64,000 bases of DNA from Methanobacteriota archaeon (GCA_023399215.1 JAEWQJ010000031.1:62001-126000), one strand, 5' to 3'. Shown: positions 34,519 to 45,261, numbered from the stretch's first letter. Notes: generated by a model not told the origin, from the sequence alone. Made by a program: numbers and translations.

Positions 34519-36180
34519 TTAGTCAACTATCCCGCCTGTGTTTGCGGAATGGACTGAGCGCTGGTACCTGGAAAGGTAACCTGTGATCTCAATTTTTGGA
34601 GGCACAAAGGCATCTTTCCGCTGCTTAAGCTCTTCGTCTGAAATTTTCAGGTTCAGGGCTCTTTCAGGAATATTGATTTCGATCATATCCCCATCTTTCA
34701 CAAGAGCAATTGGCCCTCCTTCAATGGCTTCAGGGGAGACATGCCCTATGCAGGGTCCACGAGTACCTCCGGAAAAACGTCCGTCAGTTATCAGAGCAAC
34801 CGATTCCAGCAGGTCCATACCCCCAAGTGCGGCTGTAGCTGCAAGCATTTCCCGCATTCCAGGGCCGCCTTTCGGGCCTTCGTATCGTATAATTACAACG
34901 TCTCCAGGTTTAACATTGCCTGCAAGGATACTTTCCATAGCAGCTTTTTCGCCGTCATAAACCCGTGCAGGACCTGTATGAACATGCATTCGGGGATCAA
35001 CTGCAGCCTGTTTAACAACCGAGCCTCCAGGAGCAAGACTGCCTTTAAGGACTGCAATTCCTCCCTGAGCATGAATTGGATTTTCAAGAGTTCCTATAAT
35101 CTCTTTATTAAGCTTCGGATTAACAATGTCCAGTTCCTTCAGGTTTTCCCCGATAGTCTTGCCGTTGACAGTACGTTGCTCCAGATGGAGTTTAGTGGAA
35201 AGCCTCTGCATAATTGCCTGAACTCCACCTGCTCTGTCAAAATGTAACATAAAATTTGACCCTCCAGGACGAAGCGAGATCAGGTGAGGTGTTTCCCGGC
35301 TCAGTTCATCAAATTTCTCAAGAGGGAGATTCAGCCCGAATTCATGAGCAAGTGCAGGAAGGTGCAGAGTGGTATTTGTGCTACCCCCAACTGCCATGTC
35401 TACCATTATGGCGTTCTCAAAAGATTTAAAAGTGACAATTTTTCTGGGAGTCAGGTTCTCTTTAACCATTTCGACGATACGCTCACCGGATTCCTTGGCA
35501 ATTCGGACCTTTTTTGCATCCACTGCGTGAGCAGTTGCACAGCCTGGAAGACTTAGGCCAAGTGCTTCGGTCATACAGGCCATAGTATTTGCAGTAAACA
35601 TCCCTGCGCAGGACCCCGCTCCATTACATGCAAAATTTTCAAGCCTTTTAAGGTCGTCGTCTGAAATCTTGCCTACTCTATGGGCCCCTACTCCTTCGGA
35701 GACTGAGATGAAGTCCTTGTAACCGTCATCGATGTATCCAGGGAGCATAGGCCCTCCGGTTACGACAATTGCAGGGATATCAAGTCTGCCTGCTGCCATA
35801 AGGTGACCTGGCACGATTTTGTCGCATGTGGGAATGAGGACCATACCATCAAACTGATGAGCTTGAACCATCAGTTCAATTGTATCTTCTATAATTTCTC
35901 TACTAGGAAGGGAATATTTCATACCCTCATGCCCCATTGCAATACCGTCGCAGACTCCTATGGTAGGGAATTCAAAAGGAACTCCTCCGGCATTCCTGAT
36001 TCCGGCTTTTACAGCCTCAGCAAGTTTGTTCAGGTGCATATGACCCGGAATTATATCGTTCCAGGAATTGACAACTGCAATAAACGGCTTTCTCATCTCG
36101 GAATCTGTGACTCCTGTCGCTTTTAGAAGTGAGCGATTTGGAGCTCTTTCCGGCCCTTTTTTGATGATATCGCTTCTCAT
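34519..36180 (-). CDS. ilvD: Dihydroxy-acid dehydratase
   Basis: A 553-residue enzyme: MRSDIIKKGPERAPNRSLLK at the start, then PTCDKIVPGH, CNGAGSCAGMFTANTMAC and MAVGGSTNTTLHLPA, with Fe-S cluster Cys in these motifs. GPKGGPGMREML and GRFSGGTRGPCIGHVSPEA follow near the end. It converts dihydroxy-isovalerate and its homologue to the 2-oxo acids of valine and isoleucine synthesis. ATG 36180 has GGAGAT five bases upstream; an earlier in-frame ATG at 36198 lacks such a site. Single gene with a TATA-like TATATATA at about 36222. Confidence 0.95.
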   Translation of the reverse strand: MRSDIIKKGPERAPNRSLLKATGVTDSEMRKPFIAVVNSWNDIIPGHMHLNKLAEAVKAGIRNAGGVPFEFPTIGVCDGIAMGHEGMKYSLPSREIIEDTIELMVQAHQFDGMVLIPTCDKIVPGHLMAAGRLDIPAIVVTGGPMLPGYIDDGYKDFISVSEGVGAHRVGKISDDDLKRLENFACNGAGSCAGMFTANTMACMTEALGLSLPGCATAHAVDAKKVRIAKESGERIVEMVKENLTPRKIVTFKSFENAIMVDMAVGGSTNTTLHLPALAHEFGLNLPLEKFDELSRETPHLISLRPGGSNFMLHFDRAGGVQAIMQRLSTKLHLEQRTVNGKTIGENLKELDIVNPKLNKEIIGTLENPIHAQGGIAVLKGSLAPGGSVVKQAAVDPRMHVHTGPARVYDGEKAAMESILAGNVKPGDVVIIRYEGPKGGPGMREMLAATAALGGMDLLESVALITDGRFSGGTRGPCIGHVSPEAIEGGPIALVKDGDMIEINIPERALNLKISDEELKQRKDAFVPPKIEITGYLSRYQRSVHSANTGGIVD

Positions 36181-36407
36181 GTTAAATCTCCATAACATTT
36201 CGTAATGAGAATAAAAAGTTATACTATATATACGACTTACGCGCTTGAAGCTAAGTTAGAGAGATTAAACATTCTCGATAAAGTAGAGTATCCAAATATT
36301 AAGAGTATTTGTATAGATCTCTAACCTATTAAATTAGAAGATAAGTTTATTAACCGTCAACAGTTATTGGGACTGGAAATCACTTATAGAGAATAGCCAC
36401 CTCTGAG

Positions 36408-36698
36408 ATGATATCAATGGATTCAATGGAAAAAATATTTGGAAAAACCGCACAGATGACAGTTCTTAAGAACTTGATAAAAAACCAGAACGAACCAACC
36501 TATCTTTCAGGGATAGCTGAAGAAACTGGCCTGTCTCATTCCAGTGTATCAAGGGTTATCACACCTCTGGTTCTTTCAGGCATTGTTCAGGAAAAACCCC
36601 TGGGTAAGCAAATCCGAACTTTCCAACTGAACATGGACAATGAGGCAACTGGTGTTATTATAGATTTTTACAGCAAAATTAATCAGATACTGAACTAA
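36408..36698 (+). CDS. Small winged-helix transcription regulator
   Basis: A 96-residue ArsR/MarR-like HTH protein: TAQMTVLKNLIKNQNEPTYL, recognition helix around GLSHSSVSRVITPLVLSG, and wing VQEKPLGKQIRTFQL. It is divergent from ilvD, from which it is separated by 227 bases, so it may control itself or ilvD. ATG 36408 is taken as start; ATG 36417 is possible. It has no metal-binding domain, so it is not a ModE protein. Confidence 0.8.
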   Translation: MISMDSMEKIFGKTAQMTVLKNLIKNQNEPTYLSGIAEETGLSHSSVSRVITPLVLSGIVQEKPLGKQIRTFQLNMDNEATGVIIDFYSKINQILN

Positions 36699-37488
36699 GT
36701 CTGAATAATAAGAAGCAAGGGAAGTTAAAACTTCCCAAAGTTATTTTTTTATTTTTTTGTCTCTTTAAAACTCATACAAAACTTCCATAATTGGCTGAAG
36801 TGGCCTCTCGTGTGGTTTTATCCTTAGTTTATCCTTAGTTTATCCTCAGTTTCTCCTTAATTTTCTCCTTAATTTTCTCTTTGTTTTATCGCTCGGTAGA
36901 CAACACTTTCCAGTAAACGTATCATTTATCCAGTAAACTCCGGCATGATGTAGCCATCCAGGTCTTTTTAAAGAAAACTTTGTTGCCCCAGGGGCCAGTA
37001 AAATATTTGGATTTTTAAAATAAGTTTTAATTTTTAGAGTAATATTTGGATTTTAAGATGATTTTTGAGTCTTATAGGAAGTTTTGAGTTTTAGAAATGA
37101 GCCCGAAATGACCAGTTCAATGATATTTGAGAGCCTATAAGCATTCAGGACTCAATCGAAATCTCTATTTTTAGCACTCAGTCAGCCAGCAGCCAAAACA
37201 AACTGAAACCCATAAGATTAAATATGTTTTATCCTTATTTCCCTTGAAATCGGCGCTGGTAAGGCGATAAAAACCAGTTAATGCCCGAAAATAAACAAAA
37301 GACACATCAGGAAAACCTAACACTATAATTCTCGCCAAAAAATAATTCTCGCCAAAAAATAAATCAAATACCTTATAATTAGTATGGTGAAAATGAGAAT
37401 TATTTACTTATCTTATTTAATCCCGCATTCGAGTCCCGAAAAGCGGGGACATTCAGTTAATTTCAAAATTTAAAATTGAGGTTTATAA
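36699..37488. other. Intergenic region before purS
   Basis: About 0.8 kb without a supported gene. It starts with an A-rich then T-rich stretch (36745-36762) that may end the HTH gene transcript, followed by direct repeats of TTTATCCTTAG and TTTTCTCCTTAA at about 36820-36885. A GC-rich hairpin (CCCGC with GCGGG) at about 37423-37446 lies just before purS. Confidence 0.5.
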
Positions 37489-37740
37489 ATGCAGTACCAG
37501 GCAACAGTTAGAATTGAACAGAAAGCAGGTATGCTTGACCCTGAAGGCACTACCGCAAAAAGGGCTCTCGGACAACTTGGCTACCAGGTCAGTAGCGTAA
37601 AGACCGCAAAGCTGTATGAAATCGTGCTTGAGGCCGAGTCTGCCGAGATTGCAAACCAGAAAGTTGACGAGATGTGCCAGAAACTTATTGCAAACCCAAT
37701 TATCCATAATTATACAATTGAGCTCAAGGAACTTAACTGA
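37489..37740 (+). CDS. purS: FGAM synthase subunit PurS
   Basis: An 83-residue protein: MQYQATVRIEQKAGMLDPEG, AKRALGQLGYQ and KLIANPIIHNYTIEL, diagnostic for PurS. It is the small subunit of phosphoribosylformylglycinamidine synthase and bridges PurQ and PurL. It lies 63 bases before purQ on the same strand, so the two form an operon; purL is not in the window. A TTGAGG site precedes ATG 37489. Confidence 0.95.
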   Translation: MQYQATVRIEQKAGMLDPEGTTAKRALGQLGYQVSSVKTAKLYEIVLEAESAEIANQKVDEMCQKLIANPIIHNYTIELKELN

Positions 37741-37803
37741 GGCGTGTGGATAAGCGACTGAGGCATAAGAAAAAGCCAAAGCTTTGAAAATTGAGGGAAA
37801 AAA

Positions 37804-38502
37804 ATGAAAATTGCCATACTTCAGTTCGGAGGCACAAACTGCGACCAGGACGTCCTGCATGTCCTTAAAGACGTTGTAGGTGTGGACGCCGAGACTGTCT
37901 GGTACAAACAGGAAGATCTGACAGGTTTTGACGGAGTCGTCGTCCCTGGAGGCTTCTCATACGGAGATTATCTCAGGGCAGGAGCAATTGCAGCACGCAC
38001 TCCAATAATGAACTCAGTAAAAAAACTCGCAGCCGAAGGTAAGCCTGTGCTTGGGATCTGCAATGGTTTTCAGATTCTGACCGAAGCCCGGGTGCTTGAG
38101 GGTGCTCTGACAACTAACGAGTACCCGAAATTCCGGTGCCACTGGACTAACCTCAGGGTAGAGACCGTTGATACGCCTTTCACCTCAAAGTTCAGGAAAG
38201 GCGAAGTTATCAGAATGCCTATTGCCCATATGGAAGGTCAGTTCTATGCCGAAGAGAAAACCCTGGCCGAGCTTGACGAAAACGAGCAGGTTGTCTTCCG
38301 TTATGTGGATGAAAACGGAAAAGTAACGGATGCAGCTAATCCTAATGGTTCTCTAGAAAATATCGCAGGAATTGTAAACACTTCCAAAAATATCTTAGGT
38401 CTCATGCCCCATCCGGAAAGAGCTTCCGAATCGGTCCTGGGTTCAGACGATGGTCTGCGGATTTTTGAGTCCATGGTGGATTATATTACTGAGAACTTCT
38501 GA
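37804..38502 (+). CDS. purQ: FGAM synthase glutaminase subunit PurQ
   Basis: A 232-residue class I glutamine amidotransferase: MKIAILQFGGTNCDQDVLHV, GFSYGDYLRAGAIAA, the nucleophile in GICNGFQILTEA, and GLMPHPERASE with the catalytic His. It releases ammonia from glutamine for purine synthesis step four. GAGGG lies eight bases before ATG 37804. It is followed by an AT-rich gene-free stretch (38503-38982) that has short repeats of AATTTTTATAAATTTT. Confidence 0.96.
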   Translation: MKIAILQFGGTNCDQDVLHVLKDVVGVDAETVWYKQEDLTGFDGVVVPGGFSYGDYLRAGAIAARTPIMNSVKKLAAEGKPVLGICNGFQILTEARVLEGALTTNEYPKFRCHWTNLRVETVDTPFTSKFRKGEVIRMPIAHMEGQFYAEEKTLAELDENEQVVFRYVDENGKVTDAANPNGSLENIAGIVNTSKNILGLMPHPERASESVLGSDDGLRIFESMVDYITENF

Positions 38503-38982
38503 GAACTTCTTAATATTTCTAAAAATTTTTATAAATTTTCAAGAATTTTTATAAATTTTTAATAAGTTCTTGGAATTTCTGATATATATTTCAATTTTAT
38601 TTTCCTATATTTCCGCATTTTTCTTTCCTTTTATTTTTCAGAACTTCTTTGTTTTTAACACAATTTCTCCAATTTTACGAATTTGCCCCTTTACACTCCT
38701 ATGTTAATCTCTTACATCTATCTTGAATTCCTTTTCATGACCTCTACTTTTTCCTCAGATAATCACGCTGGACTCAAAATTTGATATTTTTAAAATTGTA
38801 TCTAATTTTCAACGCCAGGTGGGTCTATTGAATATACAGATAAAAAGAAGTTCAGGCTTATTTTTCAGAAAATATGTTTCAAAATCATTTTATCATCGGA
38901 GATTATTATTCATACAAGTTATTATAAAAACAGTAATTGTTTTTCTATATATATAATTCAGAATTAAGGGGCATGCTGGTTT

Positions 38983-40008
38983 ATGAAAAGAAAATTAATC
39001 CAAAACATCTGCATAACTTTTCTTCTTGTGCTGGGCGTAATAGCTACTCAGGCAAGTGCTGCGGTTCTTGCCGTAGGCGTTAACGGGGGAGAAAATTATA
39101 CTTTGATTCAAGAAGCTGTCAATAATTCACAGAATGGGGATACAATTGTTGTAAGCCCTGGTATATACATAGAAAATATAAACGTGAATAAAGAGGTTGC
39201 AATTATCTCAAAAACTGATGCTTCAGGCGACAGGCTGAACCGTACCTATGTAATAGGCGCAGTTCCGGCAAATGACGTATTCAGTATTAAATCAAATAAC
39301 GTGAGAATAACCGGTTTCCATATTATGGGAGGTCCATCAGGAATTGATGCTTATCGGGAAGTCGGGATTTACCTTGAAGGCGTGCAGAACTGTTCCTTAA
39401 GTAACAATACCCTGATGTTGAATGACGTGGGCATTGGCCTCAATAATTCTCAAGGCAATTTCCTTGACAACAATCAGATATGTCTTGGTTCTACAGGAAT
39501 CATTCTTTTCAGGTCAAACGAAAACAGGTTGTTTGACAACCTGGTAGAGACGAATGACGAGGGAATCCTGCTGGATAATTCTACTAATAATACTCTTGTG
39601 AATAACTCTGCAGAATCAAATGATATAGGACTCCTACTTGACACTTCAAGAACTAACATGCTTGAAAACAACTCCATTTCAAGAAACAGTTATGGAGTAG
39701 TCCTCGAAAATATGGCAGAATCTAATACTCTGACTAATAACAGCCTGTACATGAATGGTCTTGGAATTTACCTTAGAGGGGCTACCGGTAATATGATTTT
39801 CCTCAATAAGTTCTTCAACTTCATCAATGCAGTGGATGAAGGAACGAATTCCTGGAACAGCAGTTCAGCAGGCAATAAGTGGAAAGATTATAACGGAACA
39901 GATGCTGACGGAAACGGTATAGGTGACACTCCTTATGTTGTTAACCAGACAACAGGAAGCATAGACTACATGCCTCTGGCAAATAACGTTTCCTCAGGTA
40001 ATCAATGA
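38983..40008 (+). CDS. Secreted right-handed beta-helix (NosD-like) surface protein
   Basis: A signal peptide (MKRKLIQNICITFLLVLGVI to about ATQASA, residue 26) is followed by a NosD-type start, YTLIQEAVNNSQNGDTIVVS. About eight parallel beta-helix repeats of 22-24 residues follow, with the pattern N-x-L-x-x-N-x-x-x-x-x-x-x-G-I-x-L. The protein ends in a GTDADGNGIGDTPYVV segment common in these archaeal proteins. There is no C-terminal membrane anchor. Many N-x-S/T sites suggest glycosylation. Methanosarcina have many such paralogues of unknown function in the cell envelope. Confidence 0.87.
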   Translation: MKRKLIQNICITFLLVLGVIATQASAAVLAVGVNGGENYTLIQEAVNNSQNGDTIVVSPGIYIENINVNKEVAIISKTDASGDRLNRTYVIGAVPANDVFSIKSNNVRITGFHIMGGPSGIDAYREVGIYLEGVQNCSLSNNTLMLNDVGIGLNNSQGNFLDNNQICLGSTGIILFRSNENRLFDNLVETNDEGILLDNSTNNTLVNNSAESNDIGLLLDTSRTNMLENNSISRNSYGVVLENMAESNTLTNNSLYMNGLGIYLRGATGNMIFLNKFFNFINAVDEGTNSWNSSSAGNKWKDYNGTDADGNGIGDTPYVVNQTTGSIDYMPLANNVSSGNQ

Positions 40009-40333
40009 AATATAAGTAGCAATTACACTGGAATGTCGTAAAAGTAAAGAGTACTAAATAAAGAAATCTGCTAAACTTTTGCTGGTAAGAGCTTAAAAAC
40101 AAAAACGGCTTACTTTCTTTTTAATTTTTATTGTTTTTTATTATTTATATTCAATTTTTCGTTTTAATTTTTATTATTTTTAATCATTGTTATTCAGTTT
40201 TTAATTTTCAATTTTCTCCCTTTTTAATATTATTTTATTTTAACTTATTTTCTTCGTAAAGTGATACCCTTTTTAAGAAGACTCCCTGTAATCTTCCTAT
40301 TTTTCAGCTCTCTTTTTGTAGTTTCTCGAATAC

Positions 40334-41005
40334 TCACTTCAGTTCGGTTTTTTTCAGTTCTTCCCTGATATTTTCTACAGTCTTCCAGGACTGCCTGACT
40401 ATTTCAGGGAACTCTCCTGAGTGCTCTTTTCCCCAGTTCAACAGGAATTCTCTTGTCTTCGGGTCTGAGGGGTAACCGCTGCCAAAGTCGAGGCCCCATT
40501 CTTTCTTAAGTTCTTCAATAAGCTCATCCCTGCGTACCTTCGCAATAATTGAGGCTGCCGATACAACGGGATAAGTAGCGTCGGCCTGATGCATAGAAAT
40601 TATCTCTATTTCTTTTGCATGGTCAGGGTTGGTTTTTGCGTACTGCCTGTGGAGGTTGGCTCCAAAACGTTCTGCGTTGACATCAGCAGCATCGGCATAT
40701 AGGAGGTCAGGTTTTAGCTGTTCAAGCACTTTTGAAAAGCAGACCACCATTATTTCGTTCATTGTCATAATTTTCCGAAGTTCGTCAATCTGGGAAGGGC
40801 TGACCTCAAGAATAAAAAAGCCGTCTGCGTGCTTTTTAATCTGGACTGCAAGCTGTTCCCTTTTTTTGGGCGTCAGTTTCTTGGAATCCGCAACCCCAAG
40901 CACTTTGAGAATATGAGCTCTGGATTCCTCAATTTTTACGCCTCCTATGCACATGGGCCCGATTACAGGGCCTTTTCCGGCTTCATCAATTCCTGCGATC
41001 ATCAT
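40334..41005 (-). CDS. rnhB: Ribonuclease HII
   Basis: A 223-residue enzyme starting MMIAGIDEAGKGPVIGPMCI, with catalytic acids in DEAGKG (Asp, Glu), YADAADVN and the ASIIAKVRRDELIEEL motif. It cuts the RNA strand of RNA-DNA hybrids. ATG 41005 has GGAGG ten bases upstream and gives the usual family length; an open frame to 41110 adds 35 unrelated residues and is rejected. Flanked by gene-free AT-rich sequence on both sides (40009-40333, 41006-41633). Confidence 0.95.
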   Translation of the reverse strand: MMIAGIDEAGKGPVIGPMCIGGVKIEESRAHILKVLGVADSKKLTPKKREQLAVQIKKHADGFFILEVSPSQIDELRKIMTMNEIMVVCFSKVLEQLKPDLLYADAADVNAERFGANLHRQYAKTNPDHAKEIEIISMHQADATYPVVSAASIIAKVRRDELIEELKKEWGLDFGSGYPSDPKTREFLLNWGKEHSGEFPEIVRQSWKTVENIREELKKTELK

Positions 41006-41633
41006 TTTCCGGCTGCCTCCTGATGTGAAGGAAGAGAGCTTCTTATTATTTATAAAAGTTAGTAAAGGTATAGTTTGCTCTACATAACCTCTGAAAAAAT
41101 GAAAATCCATTTACAAAAGTATTCATAGGTCCGAAAAAAACGGTTAAGAATTCCTTTTTCATTCTTGCTGTATGGATACTCTGACCTCCGTCTATTCTGG
41201 ACGCTTTCTGTCCATATGTTGCCAAATTTTTCCAAATTCGCACAATGAAAACTGAAGGAGTGAAATAAGATACACACTAACTGAAAACTGAAAGAGTGAA
41301 ATAAGGCAAGCATTCAATAAAAACTAAAGGAGTTAATTAAGATAAACACTCAATACTGCTAAGATTATATAAAAAGTATAAAGAGGCGCAAAGCTGTGGA
41401 TTTTAGCTTATAGGATATCTGAGTTTCCAGAACCTGTGATAACGGGAGAAACACAGAGAAACACACGGAGAAACTTTTTGTCCTGAAAGATTGCTGTCAT
41501 GATCTGGGAGCAGGACTGCAAATAATACTTACCAAGAGAGATCAATCTTAGCAAGGATCTTTTATAGGTCTTCAAGGTTCAACGCAGGATGAAAGCTGTC
41601 AACAGTTTATATTAATTATTGCGTTACACTTTT

Positions 41634-42872
41634 TCAAACAACAGAGGATTCAGATTCATGTTTCTTTAACCAGATCCCACATCCCGAATTTTTCAATGCC
41701 AGTGGCATGTATTCCTTCACCAGATCGTGATTCATTTGCCCCATATAGTCATTAAAATATAATATTTCATAATTTTTATTATTTATAAGTAATGCCTTTA
41801 AAAAGTATGCTTCATTCCATGCAGAACCCCGTTCTAGCCATTCAATAGGGTATTCAAATGGCCAGAAGATATCGTGAAAATGGATAATCACACCAGGTTT
41901 CAGACGGGGAAGTACTTCGGTAAAAATAAAAAGAACATCGCTCCCAAATTTCACAACATGGGAACTATCTACAAACAGAATATCCCCACTGTTCAGCTCT
42001 TCAAAAAGGGACAAATCTACAGTTTGAACCCCTTTTCTCAAAAGAAGCTTATCAGGATCATCTCGGTCAGACAATAAGCTTAAAACAAGCTCTGGATAAG
42101 GCTCAATAAAGGTAATTTTCGTGTTAAGATTTGAAAACTCACAGGTGTCCAGAGTAACAGTTGACGAATAACCTGATCCTACTTCTATAAGCCTCTTTGG
42201 TTTAAAGTAATTGATCATGCAAAATAATACAATTGCGTCCCCGTAACTATACCATTCGTCTCCGTTAAAAAAATACCTGGTATTGTTCTGCCTGAAACCA
42301 TCCCCGAACGGGATTACGGAGATATACTTCTGGAATTGTTTTAGTAACTCTATCTGCTTATCACCATTGATCTCAATTCCAGTTGGGTTCCGGGATTTGT
42401 CGATTTTTTGATATAAGTTCGAGATGTTATCCAGATCTGGTAATGGAGAGTAAAAATGTCCTGGAGGAGCGAATTTGATCGTAGGGCTTATAATATACTT
42501 TACACGCTCAGCGTATTCATCAGAGTTCAAAAAAGAGGTTAAAATTTCGTGTTTTGGTACGCCTTCATTCAATAGTTTGATATAATGTTCTCTTCCTTCA
42601 GGATCAGGCACTCTGCCTAAAATTCTGCTGTAACAATAACTAATAAATTCGTCAAAAGTCTGCTCTGTTTTCAAACTTTCTTGAGCTTCTACTGCGGGAT
42701 TTTTTAGGCGCCCTGCATATTCATTAGAGTTCAAAAAAGATACTAAGACTTCGTGTTTTGGTACACCTTTGTTCAATAAGTCAATATAATGTTTTTTCCC
42801 TTCAGAATCAGGAACTCTACCTAAGATCTTGCTATAGCAATAATTGATAAATTCATCAAAATTCTGTCCCAT
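41634..42872 (-). CDS. Two DUF4214 repeats plus class I methyltransferase
   Basis: Residues 1-60 and about 70-132 are two copies of a DUF4214-type module (FDEFINYCYSKILGRVPDSE ... FLNSNEYAGRL and a close copy). From about 215 on is a Rossmann-fold methyltransferase: PKRLIEVGSGYSSTVTLDTC, KITFIEPYPELV, GDILFVDSSHVVKFGSD and GVIIHFHDIFWPFEYP. DUF4214 often occurs in surface-layer and glycan-related proteins, so a sugar or polysaccharide methyltransferase is possible. The target is unknown. ATG 42872 has GGTGA seven bases before it; ATG 42896 would add eight residues. Confidence 0.8.
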   Translation of the reverse strand: MGQNFDEFINYCYSKILGRVPDSEGKKHYIDLLNKGVPKHEVLVSFLNSNEYAGRLKNPAVEAQESLKTEQTFDEFISYCYSRILGRVPDPEGREHYIKLLNEGVPKHEILTSFLNSDEYAERVKYIISPTIKFAPPGHFYSPLPDLDNISNLYQKIDKSRNPTGIEINGDKQIELLKQFQKYISVIPFGDGFRQNNTRYFFNGDEWYSYGDAIVLFCMINYFKPKRLIEVGSGYSSTVTLDTCEFSNLNTKITFIEPYPELVLSLLSDRDDPDKLLLRKGVQTVDLSLFEELNSGDILFVDSSHVVKFGSDVLFIFTEVLPRLKPGVIIHFHDIFWPFEYPIEWLERGSAWNEAYFLKALLINNKNYEILYFNDYMGQMNHDLVKEYMPLALKNSGCGIWLKKHESESSVV

Positions 42873-42896
42873 CCTCAATTCACCCAGTGAATCCAC

Positions 42897-43606
42897 TTAC
42901 TTACTTTAGGAACTTTCCAATTAACTGAAAAATTATAGCATTATACCTTTAACTGTCTTAATACTGAAATTGAAATCACAGTGTTTGTGTACTTAATTAC
43001 AGATATCAAGCGAGTAATTCCTGTTCAAACATTCCAGTATTCTCCACATTCGGTCATTTTATTGGCCACCTATAAAAATGCCGAAAACATTTAAGCATTT
43101 ATCTATACAAAATTTAATATATATTTGCTTTTTAGGCTCTGAATGTTAATTTAAACTAAAAAGTATTAAAAGTAATTGTTTTGATCTTACAATCAAGACA
43201 GCAATATTAATCTCCAGAACATTGCTGTCCCAGGTGTTTCTAGCTTATTTCTTGTTTCTAGCTTATTTCTTACAATTTTAAGACATTCTTCTGTGCCTGC
43301 TTTATAAGGAACTCTGGAACAAACTCGCCCCCGTGGCTGTCAATCCAATCGAGTTTTCAGCCTGCAGGCTTTCCAGAGTTTCAAGATCACACTGAGATTC
43401 TTCAAACACCTCACAAACAAAAGCATTAAATCTAAAGTAGAGTATTTTGAGAGTTAAATTATAGTTATTCTCACGATGAGTTACACCTAAAAGAAGGGAT
43501 CTCTAAACATTTTTTAATACATTATGTTCTTGATTCTTTCTAAACATTAAGTGTAAACGTTTACGATTGATATTAGATTTCCACATCTCTTGGGGATGAA
43601 TCACCA
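42897..43606. other. Intergenic region before pheT
   Basis: About 0.7 kb with no supported gene. An 18-bp unit TTTCTAGCTTATTTCTTG is repeated near 43236-43272. A TATA-like stretch and the 5' leader of pheT lie in the last 150 bases. Confidence 0.45.
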
Positions 43607-45244
43607 ATGCCAGTAATTACCTTACAGTACGACGACCTAGAAAAACTCACAGGAACCGATAAGGAAACCATTATAAAAAGAGCGCCCATGATAGGGGCCG
43701 ATATCGAAAGAGTTGAAGAGGAATCTATAGATATCGAGTTCTTCCCTGACAGGCCTGACCTTTACAGTGTGGAAGGAGCAGCCAGGGCAATGCGGGGTTT
43801 CCTGGACCTCGAGACCGGACTTTCAGAGTACGAAATAAAGCCTCCAAAGGTTTCGATCTCGGTTAGTGAGGAGATCCTTAGAATCAGGCCTTTTCTTGGG
43901 TGTGCGGTTGTAAGGGGCATAAAATTCACATCCTCGTCCATAAAATCCCTTATGGACCTTCAGGAAGACCTGCACTGGGGGCTTGGAAGAAACAGGAAAA
44001 AAGTGTCTATAGGCGTGCATGACCTCTCAAACGTTAAGCCGCCTTTCAGGTATCTGGCTGTAGACCCGAGTTTCGAGTTCGTGCCACTGGACTACACCGA
44101 AAAAATGAGCATGACCGAAATCCTGGAAAAGCACCCAAAAGGCACGAGGTTTGCTCATCTTGTCAGGGGTTTTGAGAAATATCCAATAATCCTGGACTCA
44201 AACGATAATGTGCTGTCCTTCCCGCCTATCATTAACGGGACACTTACAAGTGTGACCGAGCGCACAACCGACCTCTTTATCGATGTCACTGGACTTGGAG
44301 AAGCCGTATACACTGCCCTGAATATTGTTGTTACCGCCCTTGCAGAAAGGGGTGGCCAGATCGAATTCGTAAAGGTTATCAGGCCCGATTCCGGAGAACT
44401 TCTCCTGCCTGACCTTGAACCGAAGACCAGGTTACTTACAAAGACTGAAGTAAAAGACCTTCTGGGCATGGAACTCTCCATAGAAGAAATCGTTAAGCAG
44501 CTTGAGAGAATGCGCTTCGGAGCAAAAGCCCTTGATGAAGAAACCATCGAGGTAAAAGTCCCTGCTTACAGGGCTGATATTCTTCATAACTACGACCTTG
44601 TAGAAGATATTGCTAAGGGTTATGGATATGAAAATATCAAAGTAAAGATTCCTGAAACTTATACCCCAGGAAAGTCTCACCCGATTTCCCTGCTTCGCGC
44701 TCCCGTAAACGAGATAATGGTAGGGCTCGGCTACTATGAGGTCATGCCGTTTACGCTTACCAGCGAAAAAATTAACTTCGATAACATGTGCAGGCCAAAA
44801 ACGGATGATGTTACCTATGTACTTCACCCGATCAGCGAAGACCAGACAATGATCAGGACAACCCTGCTTCCGAACCTCCTTGAGATTCTTGCCTTAAATC
44901 AGCACAGGGAATTGCCTCAGAAGATTTTCGAGTTCGGTGAAGTCGTAAATAACGAAATAACCGGCCAGCACGTAGCTGCAGTCTCGATTCACCCGCAGGC
45001 CAACTTTACCGAGATCTATGAGATTGTAGATGCTCTGATGAGGGAAATGATGCTTCCCTACGAGGTAAAAGAGTCCGAAGATCCCGCATTCCTCGAAGGC
45101 AGGCGGGCTGACGTTTATGTCAATGGCAAAAAACTCGGAGTCTTTGGAGAATTCCATCCTGAGGTCATAAACAATTTTGCCCTTGGATACGCAGTTGTCG
45201 GGTTTGAACTTGACCTCAATGACCTCATTGGTAATATTGGTTAA
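43607..45244 (+). CDS. pheT: Phenylalanine-tRNA ligase beta subunit
   Basis: A 545-residue archaeal-type beta subunit: MPVITLQYDDLEKLTGTDKE, IEFFPDRPDLYSVEGAARAM, and VKVPAYRADILHNYDLVEDI (B5 region). The end is GVFGEFHPEVINNFALGYAV. It pairs with PheS, which is not in the window, to charge tRNA-Phe. Length and lack of the bacterial anticodon-binding extension are typical of archaea and eukaryotes. Translation starts at ATG 43607; GGGG lies ten bases upstream. Confidence 0.96.
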   Translation: MPVITLQYDDLEKLTGTDKETIIKRAPMIGADIERVEEESIDIEFFPDRPDLYSVEGAARAMRGFLDLETGLSEYEIKPPKVSISVSEEILRIRPFLGCAVVRGIKFTSSSIKSLMDLQEDLHWGLGRNRKKVSIGVHDLSNVKPPFRYLAVDPSFEFVPLDYTEKMSMTEILEKHPKGTRFAHLVRGFEKYPIILDSNDNVLSFPPIINGTLTSVTERTTDLFIDVTGLGEAVYTALNIVVTALAERGGQIEFVKVIRPDSGELLLPDLEPKTRLLTKTEVKDLLGMELSIEEIVKQLERMRFGAKALDEETIEVKVPAYRADILHNYDLVEDIAKGYGYENIKVKIPETYTPGKSHPISLLRAPVNEIMVGLGYYEVMPFTLTSEKINFDNMCRPKTDDVTYVLHPISEDQTMIRTTLLPNLLEILALNQHRELPQKIFEFGEVVNNEITGQHVAAVSIHPQANFTEIYEIVDALMREMMLPYEVKESEDPAFLEGRRADVYVNGKKLGVFGEFHPEVINNFALGYAVVGFELDLNDLIGNIG

Positions 45245-45261
45245 AAATTAGATTCTCAATT

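Noticed and set aside
36408..36698. The small HTH protein as the ModE regulator of the vanadium island
   Set aside because: Only 96 residues, no molybdate-binding domain, HTH type differs, and it faces ilvD. No ModE gene was found in the window.
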